Positions 48,963 through 56,758 are shown, counted from the first letter of the stretch. The stretch: 64,000 nucleotides of DNA from Phyllobacterium myrsinacearum (GCF_002980555.1 NZ_PVBT01000001.1:1054001-1118000), one strand, 5' to 3'. A program made the numbers and translations. Notes: generated by a model not told the origin, from the letters alone.

Positions 48963-50053
48963 TGCGTGTCGAACTGGTCAGACGCCCGCAACATTCAGCG
49001 CTGTTCAGCGCGCTATCGCCGTTCATTGCCCTGTTCTTTACACTGATTGCCGGTGCCATCCTGTTTGCACTGCTCGGCAAGAACCCGGTTTTGGCGCTCT
49101 ATTCCTATTTCGTCGAGCCGCTGACCGAGATCTGGTCGTGGCACGAGCTGCTGGTGAAGGCAGCGCCGCTGATCCTGATCGCCGTCGGTCTTTCGGTCTG
49201 CTTCCTCTCCAACAACTGGAATATCGGCGCGGAGGGGCAATTGATCATGGGCGGCATCGCCGGATCGATCCTGCCGGTGGTTTTTCCGGATTTTCAGGGC
49301 TGGTATGTCCTGCCGGTCATGCTGCTGCTGGGGATGGCGGGCGGCATGGCCTATGCGGCCATTCCGGCGTTCCTCAAGGTCCGATTCAACACCAACGAAA
49401 TTCTGACGAGCCTGATGCTGGTTTACGTGGCGCAGCTGTTCCTCGACTGGATCGTGCGCGGCCCGTGGCGCAATCCGCAAGGTTTCAACTTTCCTGAAAC
49501 GGTGCAGTTCAACGCCAGCGCCATTCTTCCCGAGATATGGGCTTCGTCGGGCCGGGCACATTGGGGATTTGTTCTGGCGATTGTCGCCGCCCTCCTTGTC
49601 TGGTTCATGCTGTCGCGCACGCTGAACGGTTTTGAAATCAAGGTGCTGGGCCGGAGCGCACGGGCAGGGCGTTTTGCCGGTTTCAGCGCCGGACGCCTGA
49701 CATTCTTCGCCTTCCTCGTTTCCGGGGCACTGGCGGGGCTGGCCGGGATTGCCGAGGTTTCGGGGGCCGTCGGGCAATTGCGCACGACGATTTCTCCCGG
49801 CTACGGCTTTACTGCCATCATCGTTGCCTTCCTCGGCCGTCTCAACCCGCTTGGCATTGTCGCCGCGGGGCTGGTTCTGGCGCTGTCCTATCTCGGCGGT
49901 GAAGCGGCGCAGGTTTCGCTCGGCATTTCCGAGAAATCGGCGCGCATCTTCCAGGGCATCATCCTGTTCTTCGTCCTGGCGAGCGACACGCTCATCTATT
50001 ACCGCATCCGCTTCGTCAGCCGGCACAGCGATGCCGCAGCAAAGGGGGCATGA
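48962..50053 (+). CDS. BMP-type nucleoside ABC importer, permease 1
   Basis: A 363-residue inner-membrane subunit (YufP/NupP-like, BPD_transp_2 family) with about ten helices. Motifs: NNWNIGAEGQLIMGGIAGS near helix 3 and VLGRSARAGRFAGFSAGR, the cytoplasmic coupling region. The start overlaps the stop of the ATPase gene and it ends one base before the second permease start. It forms a heterodimeric channel with the next gene product. Confidence 0.94.
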   Translation: MRVELVRRPQHSALFSALSPFIALFFTLIAGAILFALLGKNPVLALYSYFVEPLTEIWSWHELLVKAAPLILIAVGLSVCFLSNNWNIGAEGQLIMGGIAGSILPVVFPDFQGWYVLPVMLLLGMAGGMAYAAIPAFLKVRFNTNEILTSLMLVYVAQLFLDWIVRGPWRNPQGFNFPETVQFNASAILPEIWASSGRAHWGFVLAIVAALLVWFMLSRTLNGFEIKVLGRSARAGRFAGFSAGRLTFFAFLVSGALAGLAGIAEVSGAVGQLRTTISPGYGFTAIIVAFLGRLNPLGIVAAGLVLALSYLGGEAAQVSLGISEKSARIFQGIILFFVLASDTLIYYRIRFVSRHSDAAAKGA

Positions 50054-50054
50054 T

Positions 50055-50975
50055 ATGGGCATGTTCGAAGCCATTCTCCTGACGGTTGCCACCGCCGCAA
50101 CGCCCCTGCTGATCGCTGCCATGGGCGAACTGGTGGTGGAACGCTCGGGCGTGCTCAATCTCGGCGTCGAAGGCATGATGATCATGGGTGCGGTTGCCGG
50201 CTTTGGCGTTGCGCAACTCACCGGATCGGCCTGGCTTGGCATGTTCGCCGCCATTCTCGCCGGGGCCGCTTTTTCGCTGCTGTTCGGTTTCCTGACGCTG
50301 ACGCTGGTCACCAACCAGGTGGCGACGGGCCTGGCTTTGACGCTGCTGGGGCTTGGCGCTTCGGCCATGATCGGCGAGAGTTTTGTCGGCCTGCCCGGAG
50401 TACGGATGCAGTCGCTGAATATCCCGGTGCTGACGGATTTGCCGGTCGTCGGGAAGTTCCTGTTCGGACAGGATCCGATTTTCTACATCTCCATTCTCCT
50501 GACCATCGGCGTCACGTGGTTCCTGTTCCGCACCCGTGCCGGACTGACCTTGCGCGCCGTCGGTGACAATCATACCTCGGCCCATGCGCTCGGCGTGCGG
50601 GTTGTTCGGGTGCGTTACCTCGCCGTGATGTTCGGGGGTGCTTGCGCCGGGCTTGCCGGTGCGCAACTATCGCTCGTCTATGTGCCGCAATGGGTGGAAA
50701 ACATGACGTCGGGCCGAGGATGGATCGCGCTTGCACTGGTGGTGTTCGCCTCGTGGCGGCCATGGCGGATTCTGGCGGGCGCCTATCTCTTCGGCGCAGT
50801 CACCATCGGCCAGTTGCACGCCCAGGCGCTTGGCATCGGCATACCCTCGCAGTTCATGTCGTCGCTGCCTTACCTCGCAACGATTATCGTGCTTGTTCTG
50901 ATTTCGCGAAACAAGCGGCTGACCCTGATGAATACGCCGACATCCCTCGGCAAACCCTTCGTGCCCGACCGCTGA
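50055..50975 (+). CDS. BMP-type nucleoside ABC importer, permease 2
   Basis: A 306-residue partner permease (YufQ/NupQ-like). Typical segments: GELVVERSGVLNLGVEGMMIMGA at the N-terminus (in part) and AVGDNHTSAHALGVRVVRVRY, the coupling helix. ATG 50055 follows a GGGGG ribosome-binding stretch. It is the third gene of the operon; 56 bases then lead to the binding-protein gene. Confidence 0.94.
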   Translation: MGMFEAILLTVATAATPLLIAAMGELVVERSGVLNLGVEGMMIMGAVAGFGVAQLTGSAWLGMFAAILAGAAFSLLFGFLTLTLVTNQVATGLALTLLGLGASAMIGESFVGLPGVRMQSLNIPVLTDLPVVGKFLFGQDPIFYISILLTIGVTWFLFRTRAGLTLRAVGDNHTSAHALGVRVVRVRYLAVMFGGACAGLAGAQLSLVYVPQWVENMTSGRGWIALALVVFASWRPWRILAGAYLFGAVTIGQLHAQALGIGIPSQFMSSLPYLATIIVLVLISRNKRLTLMNTPTSLGKPFVPDR

Positions 50976-51031
50976 GCAGCCGGGCGAGAATAAAAGACAA
51001 GGCTTTTGGTTTAACAGAGAGGTGAACACGA

Positions 51032-52099
51032 ATGAAAAAACTGCTTATGGCGCTGTCCATGGCTGCCAGCTTTGCCGTTGCCGGCGCGGCCCATGCCGAA
51101 GACAAACTGAAGGTCGGCTTCATCTATATCGGACCGCCCGGCGATTTCGGCTGGACCTACCAGCACGATCAGGGCCGCAAGGAGATGGAAAAGGCGCTTG
51201 GCGACAAGGTCGAGACAACCTTCCTCGAAAGCGTGCCTGAGGGTGCGGATGCCGAGCGCTCCATCGAGCGTCTGGCGCGTGCCGGCAACAAGCTGATCTT
51301 CACGACCTCATTCGGCTACATGGATGCGACGATCAAGGTTGCGCAGAAATTCCCGAATGTGAAGTTCGAACACGCGACCGGCTACAAGACGGCCGACAAT
51401 GTCGCCGTGTACAATTCGCGCTTCTATGAAGGCCGCTACGTGCAGGGCGTGATTGCTGCCAAAATGTCCAAGGTCGGCGTTGCCGGATATATCGGTTCAT
51501 TCCCGATCCCCGAAGTGGTGCAGGGCATCAACTCCTTCATGCTGGGCGCGCAGTCGGTCAACCCGAACTTCAAGGTCAAGGTGATCTGGGCCAATGCCTG
51601 GTTCGATCCGGGCAAGGAAGCCGATGCCGCCAAGGCTCTGGTCGATCAGGGCGTCGATATCATCACCCAGCATACGGATTCGACAGCGCCGATGCAGGTT
51701 GCAGCGGAACGCAAGATCAAGGCATTCGGTCAGGCTTCCGACATGATCAAGTTCGGTCCGGAAACCCAGCTGACCGCCATCGTCGACAATTGGGGACCTT
51801 ACTATATCGAGCGGGCCAAGGCCGTGATCGATGGCACATGGAAGACCCACAATGTTTTCCACGGCATGCATGAAAACCTCGTGGTCATGGCGCCCTACAC
51901 CAACATGCCTGACGATGTGAAGAAGCTGGCCGAGGAAACCCAGGCGAAGATCGCATCCGGTGCGCTCAAGCCCTTCACCGGTCCGGTCAAGAAGCAGGAC
52001 GGTTCCGAATGGCTCAAGGCTGGTGAAACCGCCGACGACAAGACCATTCTTGGCATGAACTTCTATGTTGCGGGTGTGGACGACAAGCTGCCGAAGTGA
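51032..52099 (+). CDS. BMP-family periplasmic nucleoside-binding protein
   Basis: A 355-residue substrate-binding protein (BMP/PnrA-like, formerly called basic membrane lipoprotein) with a Sec signal peptide (residues 1-22, AHAEDK), not a lipobox. Motifs: VGFIYIGPPGDFGWTYQHDQG near the mature N-terminus (in part), TTSFGYMD and DSTAPMQVAAERK. It captures the ligand, probably a purine nucleoside or a related base, for the upstream ABC importer. The operon order ATPase-permease-permease-binding protein is complete, and a strong terminator follows. Confidence 0.95.
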   Translation: MKKLLMALSMAASFAVAGAAHAEDKLKVGFIYIGPPGDFGWTYQHDQGRKEMEKALGDKVETTFLESVPEGADAERSIERLARAGNKLIFTTSFGYMDATIKVAQKFPNVKFEHATGYKTADNVAVYNSRFYEGRYVQGVIAAKMSKVGVAGYIGSFPIPEVVQGINSFMLGAQSVNPNFKVKVIWANAWFDPGKEADAAKALVDQGVDIITQHTDSTAPMQVAAERKIKAFGQASDMIKFGPETQLTAIVDNWGPYYIERAKAVIDGTWKTHNVFHGMHENLVVMAPYTNMPDDVKKLAEETQAKIASGALKPFTGPVKKQDGSEWLKAGETADDKTILGMNFYVAGVDDKLPK

Positions 52100-52120
52100 G
52101 CTTCGCCGCGATACAAAAGG

Positions 52121-52147
52121 AAAGGGCGCCCACGGGCGCCCTTTTTT
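52121..52147 (+). terminator. Terminator of the nucleoside importer operon
   Basis: A 10-bp stem AAAGGGCGCC/GGCGCCCTTT with loop CACG is followed by further T residues, 22 bases after the binding-protein stop codon. It may also serve bfr on the opposite strand. Confidence 0.85.
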
Positions 52148-52164
52148 GTGAATGCGATGGCTGC

Positions 52165-52650
52165 TTATTCAGCGGCGTCGGCCGGGGCTGCATTGAGCTG
52201 GCCATAGTTCTCGACGCCGATGCGCTTGAGAAGGTCGAGCTGGGTTTCGAGGAAATCGATGTGGCCTTCCTCGTCCTTCAGAAGCTCGTCAAAGAGTTCC
52301 TTGGTGACGTAGTCGCCGACTTCTGCGCAAATCTCGCGTGACTTCTTGTACGACTTTACAGCGTCATATTCGCCGGCCAGGTCGGCTTCCAGAACTTCCT
52401 TGATGTTCTGGCCGATGCGCAGGGCGCCGATCGACTGCAGATTCGGATGGCCTTCGAGGAAGATGATGCGCTCGATGATCTTGTCGGCGTGCTGCATTTC
52501 CTCAATGGATTCGGCGCGCTCCTTCTTGGCGAGCAGCTTGTAACCCCAATCGTCCAGCAGGCGATAATGCAACCAATACTGGTTGACCGCTCCCAATTCG
52601 AGGAAAAGTGCCTCGTTAAGCCGCTCGATGACCTTTTTGTCGCCTTTCAT
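52165..52650 (-). CDS. bfr: Bacterioferritin
   Basis: A 161-residue subunit of the 24-mer heme-containing iron store. All key residues are visible: ferroxidase Glu18, Glu51 and His54 (EEMQHADKI), the later Glu and EEGHID pair, and the heme ligand Met52. ATG 52650 ([13 protein letters not shown]) is the conserved start. The gene overlaps the end of bfd by 35 bases on the same strand, so iron storage and its release partner are coupled. Confidence 0.97.
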   Translation of the reverse strand: MKGDKKVIERLNEALFLELGAVNQYWLHYRLLDDWGYKLLAKKERAESIEEMQHADKIIERIIFLEGHPNLQSIGALRIGQNIKEVLEADLAGEYDAVKSYKKSREICAEVGDYVTKELFDELLKDEEGHIDFLETQLDLLKRIGVENYGQLNAAPADAAE

Positions 52651-52927
52651 GCCGTGAACTCCCGTATTCGTGACGCAATGCCCGCACACGATCGATAAAC
52701 GAGACAGCATCAGAATCGTTTGAACCGTGACGGAGGTGATATTCTTCCGTCACCTTTATGATGGTTTCAACGACGTTTGGGAAGCAGCCACAGCAGCGGC
52801 CGCGCTTCTGCATGGCATGGTAGACTTTTGCCGGGACAATCAATTGCCACGGATCAATATCGAGAAGTTCTGTAATAGTATTCTCGATTTCTTTCTGCGT
52901 GATGATATTGCAATGACATACGAGCAT
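52616..52927 (-). CDS. bfd: Bacterioferritin-associated ferredoxin
   Basis: A 103-residue [2Fe-2S] protein that reduces bacterioferritin heme to release stored iron. The cluster ligands are the CxC at residues 4 and 6 (VCHCNIIT) and the CxxC at 45 and 48 (RCCGCFP). It is longer than the 64-residue E. coli protein; the extra C-terminal tail of about 30 residues is basic and His/Arg-rich. Its final codons overlap the bfr start region. An Irr-like box lies about 290 bases upstream. Confidence 0.92.
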   Translation of the reverse strand: MLVCHCNIITQKEIENTITELLDIDPWQLIVPAKVYHAMQKRGRCCGCFPNVVETIIKVTEEYHLRHGSNDSDAVSFIDRVRALRHEYGSSRHERRQKGHRAA

Positions 52928-53350
52928 GTTGTCTAAGCGCCGTATTCAAAAGAATAAACACCTGAAAATCCTGACAGTATTACAATGTCAGAACTTCTCC
53001 CGATGGCGGGATGAGTGGCGCTTCGCAGAAATTGGCCGGGAAACATTGTTCCGCAACCTGGAAATACTTTCGAACCAGACAAGGGTTCCTCCAATCGCAA
53101 GGGTTCAAGGCCCTAACATTAAAGGTTATGCGTTCTTCGCAATACTGTTCCTATAAGACTGGTTTGTCCGAATTCTGTCAAATGCCGGCCGCTGAATATG
53201 CCGTGATATCAATAACTTGGAATAATTCTAAACTGGGAAAATAACCTAACCAATTCAATCATATTTCGCCGATTTGATCGTTGTGGCCGGCAAAATGCAT
53301 CGCCGGCTACGCATGTGTCAAAACGTCTCATTTGTCGCAAAAAGACTAAA
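52928..53350. other. Long intergenic region upstream of bfd
   Basis: About 420 bases without a convincing gene. It contains a small CTGACA/TGTCAG hairpin near 52972-52992, an Irr-like box at 53216-53232 and, next to the heme oxygenase stop, a GC-rich hairpin (53284-53310, GCCGGC arms) likely to end the rirA operon. A long bfd leader or an iron-regulated small RNA could fit here, but no specific one is recognised. Confidence 0.45.
53216..53232. promoter_or_regulatory. Irr-like box (ICE) upstream of bfd-bfr
   Basis: CTTGGAA-TAA-TTCTAAA matches the Irr control element TTTAGAA-N3-TTCTAAA at 12 of 14 positions. It is 289 bases from the bfd start. Confidence 0.45.
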
Positions 53351-53665
53351 TCAGGCGCCCTCGACCACCGAGAACCCCTCGAATTGCGGGTGTCCGATGT
53401 AACTCGGCTTGGTATCGCCCGCATTGCGATGGGCGGCGCGGAAATGTTCGGACTGAGTCCATGCCGTGAAATCCGCCTGGGTCCGCCACACGGTGTGCGA
53501 TGCATAGAGCGTGTAATTCTCGTCCTCGTTGCGGGCACCGCGCAGGAGATGAAACTCGACAAAGCCGGGGACCGACGACAGGCGGGAGTCGCGTGATTTC
53601 CACACCGTTTCAAACGCGTCCTCGGAGCCGGACTGAACCTTGAAACGATTCATGGCGATATACAT
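53351..53665 (-). CDS. bhuQ: IsdG-type heme-degrading monooxygenase (BhuQ/HmuQ-like)
   Basis: A 104-residue ABM-fold protein that opens the heme ring to free iron. The IsdG catalytic triad can be placed: Asn6 (YIAMNRFKV), Trp69 and His79 (TAWTQSEHFRAAHRN), with the Trp-to-His spacing of ten found in IsdG. It lies 59 bases downstream of rirA on the same strand and is probably cotranscribed. In Brucella the heme oxygenase BhuQ is linked with rirA and Irr control, as I recall, and this arrangement agrees. An Irr-like box precedes rirA. Confidence 0.82.
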   Translation of the reverse strand: MYIAMNRFKVQSGSEDAFETVWKSRDSRLSSVPGFVEFHLLRGARNEDENYTLYASHTVWRTQADFTAWTQSEHFRAAHRNAGDTKPSYIGHPQFEGFSVVEGA

Positions 53666-53724
53666 GGCGCAACTCCATTCATTGGGATGACTGGCGACCG
53701 GTCGCGGTCGCCCAAGGAATCGTG

Positions 53725-54186
53725 TCAGCTCGCGGTGGCGAGCCGGGGTGCCAGATTGTCGATGCCGAGGAGGGCACGCACGTCTCTCGTCTTGACGATA
53801 TCTTCGATGGAATACTGAGCGAGCACCTCGAAGAAGGCATTCAATGCCTTGCGCAAGGCGGCATTCAGGCCGCAGCTGTCAATCAAAGGGCATTCCGCGG
53901 CATCGTTCTCGAAGCACTCCGCCATGGCAAAGTTTTCTTCCGTCACGCGCACCACGTCGAAAAGGGTGATGTCCTTGGCAGGTTTGCCCAGCTTCACGCC
54001 GCCATTGCGTCCGCGCACGGTTTCAATGAAACCGTTTTCAACGAGCGGCTGCAGGATCTTGAAGAGGAAAAGCTCGGAGACTGTGTAGGCCTGCGCAATC
54101 TCGGCGATCCGGCTCAGATTGCCATCATTGGCGGCGCAGTACATCAGAATACGAATGGCATAATTGGTCTGTCTGGTCAGTCGCAT
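53725..54186 (-). CDS. rirA: Iron-responsive regulator RirA (Rrf2 family)
   Basis: A 153-residue Rrf2-family repressor that senses iron through an Fe-S cluster and shuts off iron uptake genes in Rhizobiales. The N-terminal winged helix is MRLTRQTNYAIRILMYC; cluster cysteines lie in AMAECFENDAAECPLIDSCG, the C-x7-C-x5-C spacing of RirA. It is followed by the heme oxygenase gene. A 14-bp palindrome and an Irr-like box lie upstream, so expression is probably under iron/heme control. Confidence 0.94.
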   Translation of the reverse strand: MRLTRQTNYAIRILMYCAANDGNLSRIAEIAQAYTVSELFLFKILQPLVENGFIETVRGRNGGVKLGKPAKDITLFDVVRVTEENFAMAECFENDAAECPLIDSCGLNAALRKALNAFFEVLAQYSIEDIVKTRDVRALLGIDNLAPRLATAS

Positions 54187-54202
54187 GGGAATATCTCTCT
54201 CA

Positions 54203-54216
54203 ACCTGAAATCAGGT
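54203..54216. promoter_or_regulatory. Palindrome in the rirA leader
   Basis: ACCTGA-AA-TCAGGT is a perfect 6-bp inverted repeat 17 bases upstream of the rirA start. It could be an operator or an mRNA hairpin near the ribosome binding site. Confidence 0.35.
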
Positions 54217-54240
54217 CATGCTATGGGAACGAGACGCTAC

Positions 54241-54257
54241 TTTAGAATTATTCTTGA
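54241..54257. promoter_or_regulatory. Irr-like box (ICE) upstream of rirA
   Basis: TTTAGAA-TTA-TTCTTGA keeps one perfect arm and matches TTTAGAA-N3-TTCTAAA at 12 of 14 positions. It lies 55 bases before the rirA start. Confidence 0.55.
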
Positions 54258-54328
54258 TAAAGTAAATAATAATATGAACCTAAGTTTCATATTTTCCAAT
54301 AGGGCAGCGGAATTCGGGCCAGGCGCGA

Positions 54329-54574
54329 TCAGCGAACCAGAACGACGATCGATGCCGTGATGAAAGCAGCCGCCACAAGCAGCAGGAAACCATAGACGCG
54401 CGGCTTGTCGAACAGGACGGCGAATCCGGCTGCCCAGACAACAATGGCAGCGGCCAATGCGTAGAGAAATCCAGCTTTATGGACCCATGCGATATGGACA
54501 GCCATAAGGCCGCCAATGATAAGGGCACCGAATACGACCATCAAAGCCAGTGCGTATTTCTCGAAATTGTCCAT
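54329..54574 (-). CDS. Small three-helix membrane protein, paralogue of the 59157 gene
   Basis: An 81-residue hydrophobic protein with three predicted helices. It begins MDNFEKYALALMVVFGALIIGGLMA (in part) and contains GFAVLFDKPRVYGFLLLVAA. It aligns over its full length with the 81-residue protein at 59157-59402 (shared MD-x-x-E start, GLMA, FLxALxA, GFAVxFxxPxxYG). No function is known. It lies downstream of, and opposed to, nothing obvious, between rirA and an ElaB-like gene. Confidence 0.7.
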   Translation of the reverse strand: MDNFEKYALALMVVFGALIIGGLMAVHIAWVHKAGFLYALAAAIVVWAAGFAVLFDKPRVYGFLLLVAAAFITASIVVLVR

Positions 54575-54886
54575 TCAGGCAGCTCGCTCTCAACACCCCA
54601 TCGTGGAATCAAAGGGGCTCCGTCTCAATGTAAAACCTCATCCAACCCGATCAAGGCTGCATTCCTGTCTTTCATAGATGTTCCGTCCCACGGGTGCAAC
54701 AGATGACGCGCTAAAGTCTCGCCATAAGGACGCGGCTGATGCAAAAAGACAATAAAAAAGGCCGGGAATTCCCGACCTTTCCGAATTCAGCTCAACACCA
54801 GTGCCAGTACATCCGTGGTCAAAGATGGAGCCGAATTTCTGTAGCTCATATGGGTGCCTGCATCACCCATTTCAAGGGCAGGGCCA
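54575..54886. other. Intergenic region containing a terminator at 54754-54780
   Basis: A palindromic stem around CGGGAATTCCCG, read on the minus strand, is followed by CCTTTTTTATT and probably terminates the ElaB-like gene transcript. A second hairpin with ATGGGTG/CACCCAT arms lies at 54848-54868. No gene is seen. Confidence 0.5.
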
Positions 54887-55195
54887 TTAGCGGCGATAGG
54901 CACTCAAACCAGCCAGCAAACCGATCCCGGCAATGGCGGAGATGACGGCAACCGTGATCAAAGGATTTTCCTTGGCCTTGTCAGCGACAAGCTGAGCTTC
55001 GTCACCGACGAAACGCGCCGCCTTGCGGCCATGCCGCCTGACGGTATCGTAGGTCGTGCCAGCCTGGTCAAGCAGGTCATAGCCCTGGTCGGACAGGGAC
55101 TGGGTTATCCCTGAAAGCTCCTTGCGCAATGCGGCGATCTGGCTTTCCAGATCGCCTTCAGCTGCGTCACGGGCTTTGGATAGATTCGTTGCCAT
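54887..55195 (-). CDS. ElaB/YqjD-like (DUF883) membrane-anchored stress protein
   Basis: A 102-residue protein with a soluble helical N-terminus (ESQIAALRKELSGITQSL, coiled-coil-like), a basic segment, and one C-terminal helix (NPLITVAVISAIAGIGLLAGL) ending AYRR. This is the layout of ElaB/YqjD proteins, which in E. coli are stationary-phase, tail-anchored and ribosome-associated. An EcfG-type promoter lies 34 bases upstream, so it should belong to the general stress response. Closest family is inferred from layout and motif only. Confidence 0.85.
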   Translation of the reverse strand: MATNLSKARDAAEGDLESQIAALRKELSGITQSLSDQGYDLLDQAGTTYDTVRRHGRKAARFVGDEAQLVADKAKENPLITVAVISAIAGIGLLAGLSAYRR

Positions 55196-55228
55196 TCCGG
55201 AATTCCTTTCATCTTATGCAGGGGGAAT

Positions 55229-55253
55229 AACGGTGGCGGCAGCATTTGGTTCC
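55229..55253 (-). promoter_or_regulatory. EcfG-type general stress promoter of the ElaB-like gene
   Basis: On the minus strand GGAAC and CGTT are separated by 16 bases, the consensus for EcfG/RpoE2 sigma factors of alphaproteobacteria. It lies 34 bases before ATG 55195. Confidence 0.6.
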
Positions 55254-55279
55254 AGAAGAGAGCCCGTGCGGCGGAGCTA

Positions 55280-55519
55280 TCAGTTCCAGCAGCCGTGCGA
55301 TTGTCCATTGAGATTGTGGGAATCGATATCTATCCCGGCCGAGAAATCATTGCGGGCGAGATAGACGGCTGTCTCCGGTTTGATGCGGATCTTGTTCCAG
55401 CCGGCACAACCGGTTGAACCTGACGATTTCGAGGTCTCGTCCATCCAGCGCATGGCACCGCAATTGCTGATGGTCAAAAGACAGGGCAAAAGCATGGCCA
55501 ATGCCAGTTTGTTTTTCAC
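55280..55519 (-). CDS. Small exported protein resembling short phage-associated lipoproteins
   Basis: A 79-residue product with a hydrophobic N-terminal export signal (KNKLALAMLLPCLLTISNCG; possible lipidation at one of two Cys). The mature part reads GCAGWNKIRIKPE, then a middle segment, then GQSHGCWN. The pattern C-x-GW-x-x-I ... LARN ... GCW recalls small proteins found near lysis genes of alphaproteobacterial prophages, but no other phage gene is close. The start is probably GTG 55519, with AAGG 6 bases upstream. Function unknown. Confidence 0.6.
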   Translation of the reverse strand: MKNKLALAMLLPCLLTISNCGAMRWMDETSKSSGSTGCAGWNKIRIKPETAVYLARNDFSAGIDIDSHNLNGQSHGCWN

Positions 55520-55640
55520 AGGAAACCTTCTTGCAACCGCAGTCGCGACAGAGAATGGAAAAGTGCTGGAATTCTTCATGGCATATTTCGATGCCCAACG
55601 ACATTCGACGTTAGGCAAAGCTCCTGAGGGTCAATACCCA

Positions 55641-56003
55641 TTAATCATCATTGCTGGCGTTCAGTTCCATGGTGGTCATGCCGTCGGCCGGTCTTGGGCT
55701 CAGCGACTTGGCCAGGATCAGCCGGCTGGATTTGAGCAATGGCGCATTGGCGGCACGCACTTTCGCCATGCGGGGATTGTTTTCGTGGGCGGTAACCGCC
55801 GCTTCATTGGCATAGAGTTCGTTGACCATGACCTTGTTGGCAATAGGGGTGCCGTCCCGCGCAATGGGTTTGATGACCTCGAACCGCAGGCAGCCCGGTT
55901 CCTCATCCAGTGTTTTGCGCGCATGCTCGCGAATGATCGCGATGAATTCCTCTTCGCGACCCTCATGGGTCTCGAATTCTACGATAATTGTCAGTTCGGT
56001 CAT
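55641..56003 (-). CDS. YgiN-like antibiotic biosynthesis monooxygenase (ABM) domain protein
   Basis: A 120-residue ferredoxin-like fold protein. It begins TELTIIVEFETHEGREEEFIA (in part) and has the family pattern DEEPGCLRFEV and VNELYANEAAVTAHENNP. Members include quinol monooxygenases (YgiN) and LsrG-type isomerases; the true substrate is unknown. ATG 56003 is chosen; a longer frame to 56078 lacks a better start. It is a different branch from the heme oxygenase at 53351, although both share the ABM fold. Confidence 0.85.
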   Translation of the reverse strand: MTELTIIVEFETHEGREEEFIAIIREHARKTLDEEPGCLRFEVIKPIARDGTPIANKVMVNELYANEAAVTAHENNPRMAKVRAANAPLLKSSRLILAKSLSPRPADGMTTMELNASNDD

Positions 56004-56137
56004 GAAACTTCGCCTCCCGCGTTCATTCTGCCGTTCTATCAGCGGCCTCCTGACAAATCCAGACAGAAGCATGGCCAAGGTATTGTAAAGTCTGGATTTG
56101 GAGGAAACGGATACGGGAGATGGCGGAGGTTTGCCTG

Positions 56138-56320
56138 CTATCGGCGCACGGCGGCAAAGACCAGAAGGACGGCGCCGATCACGATTGTGACGAGGCCGAT
56201 GTAAAGCCAGCGCGTCTGGCCGACCATAAAGCTGCCGCCGAGAATACTCAGGCCCTGCAATGCCCAGATGGCGCCCATGACCATCAGAAGCAGCGCGACA
56301 ATCGTGAGAACGATTTTCAT
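56138..56320 (-). CDS. 60-residue two-helix membrane protein
   Basis: A small hydrophobic protein: MKIVLTIVALLLMVMGAIWALQG, a GGSFMVGQTRWLYIG hinge, then a second helix and AAVRR. GAGGAGG lies 5 bases before the ATG, an excellent ribosome binding site. Similar two-helix proteins (with a GSFM...W.YIG hinge) are common in Rhizobiales; no function is known. A hairpin with AAACCCCT/AGGGGTTT arms (56340-56366) lies just upstream in the leader. Confidence 0.8.
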   Translation of the reverse strand: MKIVLTIVALLLMVMGAIWALQGLSILGGSFMVGQTRWLYIGLVTIVIGAVLLVFAAVRR

Positions 56321-56522
56321 GGTGTCCTCCTCACAAGCAAAACCCCTGCCTAAACGGAAGGGGTTTCACGGGTTGAGGCTTGATTTGGCTCTAACAAACT
56401 GGACTCTGGATAAAAATATCACACATCGTTTCAGTGCGGCGCAGGCTCAAGGTACCGCTACACTCAACTTGCCAAAATCCTAACATAGCCAGCTTTCAAT
56501 TCAAAGAAAGAATGGCCCGAGG

Positions 56523-56681
56523 TCAGTTCACTTTTGCTTTCAGCCGGGCGATCTCTTCCTCCATTTCCCGGATGCGCTCCTCCAAGGCATTGATTGCCTT
56601 GAAGACGGCAACCCCCATGCTTTTGAAATCTCCGCGATGGATTGCAGTCTCGATGGCTTGTTTGGCGCTATCAATGGACAT
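56523..56681 (-). CDS. 52-residue coiled-coil protein
   Basis: A short gene with a strong GGAGG ribosome binding site 5 bases before ATG 56681. The product begins SIDSAKQAIETAIHRGDF and ends with a charged amphipathic helix, EERIREMEEEIARLKAKVN, whose heptad pattern suggests a coiled coil. Coding character is good throughout. I do not recognise the family. The neighbours are a small membrane protein gene downstream and an Old Yellow Enzyme gene upstream with its own terminator. Confidence 0.65.
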   Translation of the reverse strand: MSIDSAKQAIETAIHRGDFKSMGVAVFKAINALEERIREMEEEIARLKAKVN

Positions 56682-56720
56682 TGCTTCCTCCGTTTCGGTT
56701 GTATGAGTGCAATGCTAATG

Positions 56721-56758
56721 AAAAAAGCCCAATCCTCAAGGGGTATGAGGACTGGGCT
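56721..56758 (-). terminator. Terminator of the Old Yellow Enzyme gene
   Basis: A 13-bp stem with one mismatch (AGCCCAGTCCTCA on the minus strand) and a 7-base loop is followed by six T residues on the minus strand, about 125 bases past the stop codon. Confidence 0.75.

Noticed and set aside
55629-55647. Sequence resembling the end of the 264-bp element (GGGTCAATACCCATTAATC)
   Set aside because: It matches the left terminal repeat at 18 of 19 bases, but it has no TA flank, no partner repeat nearby, and overlaps the stop codon of the 55641 gene. Kept only as a possible coincidence.
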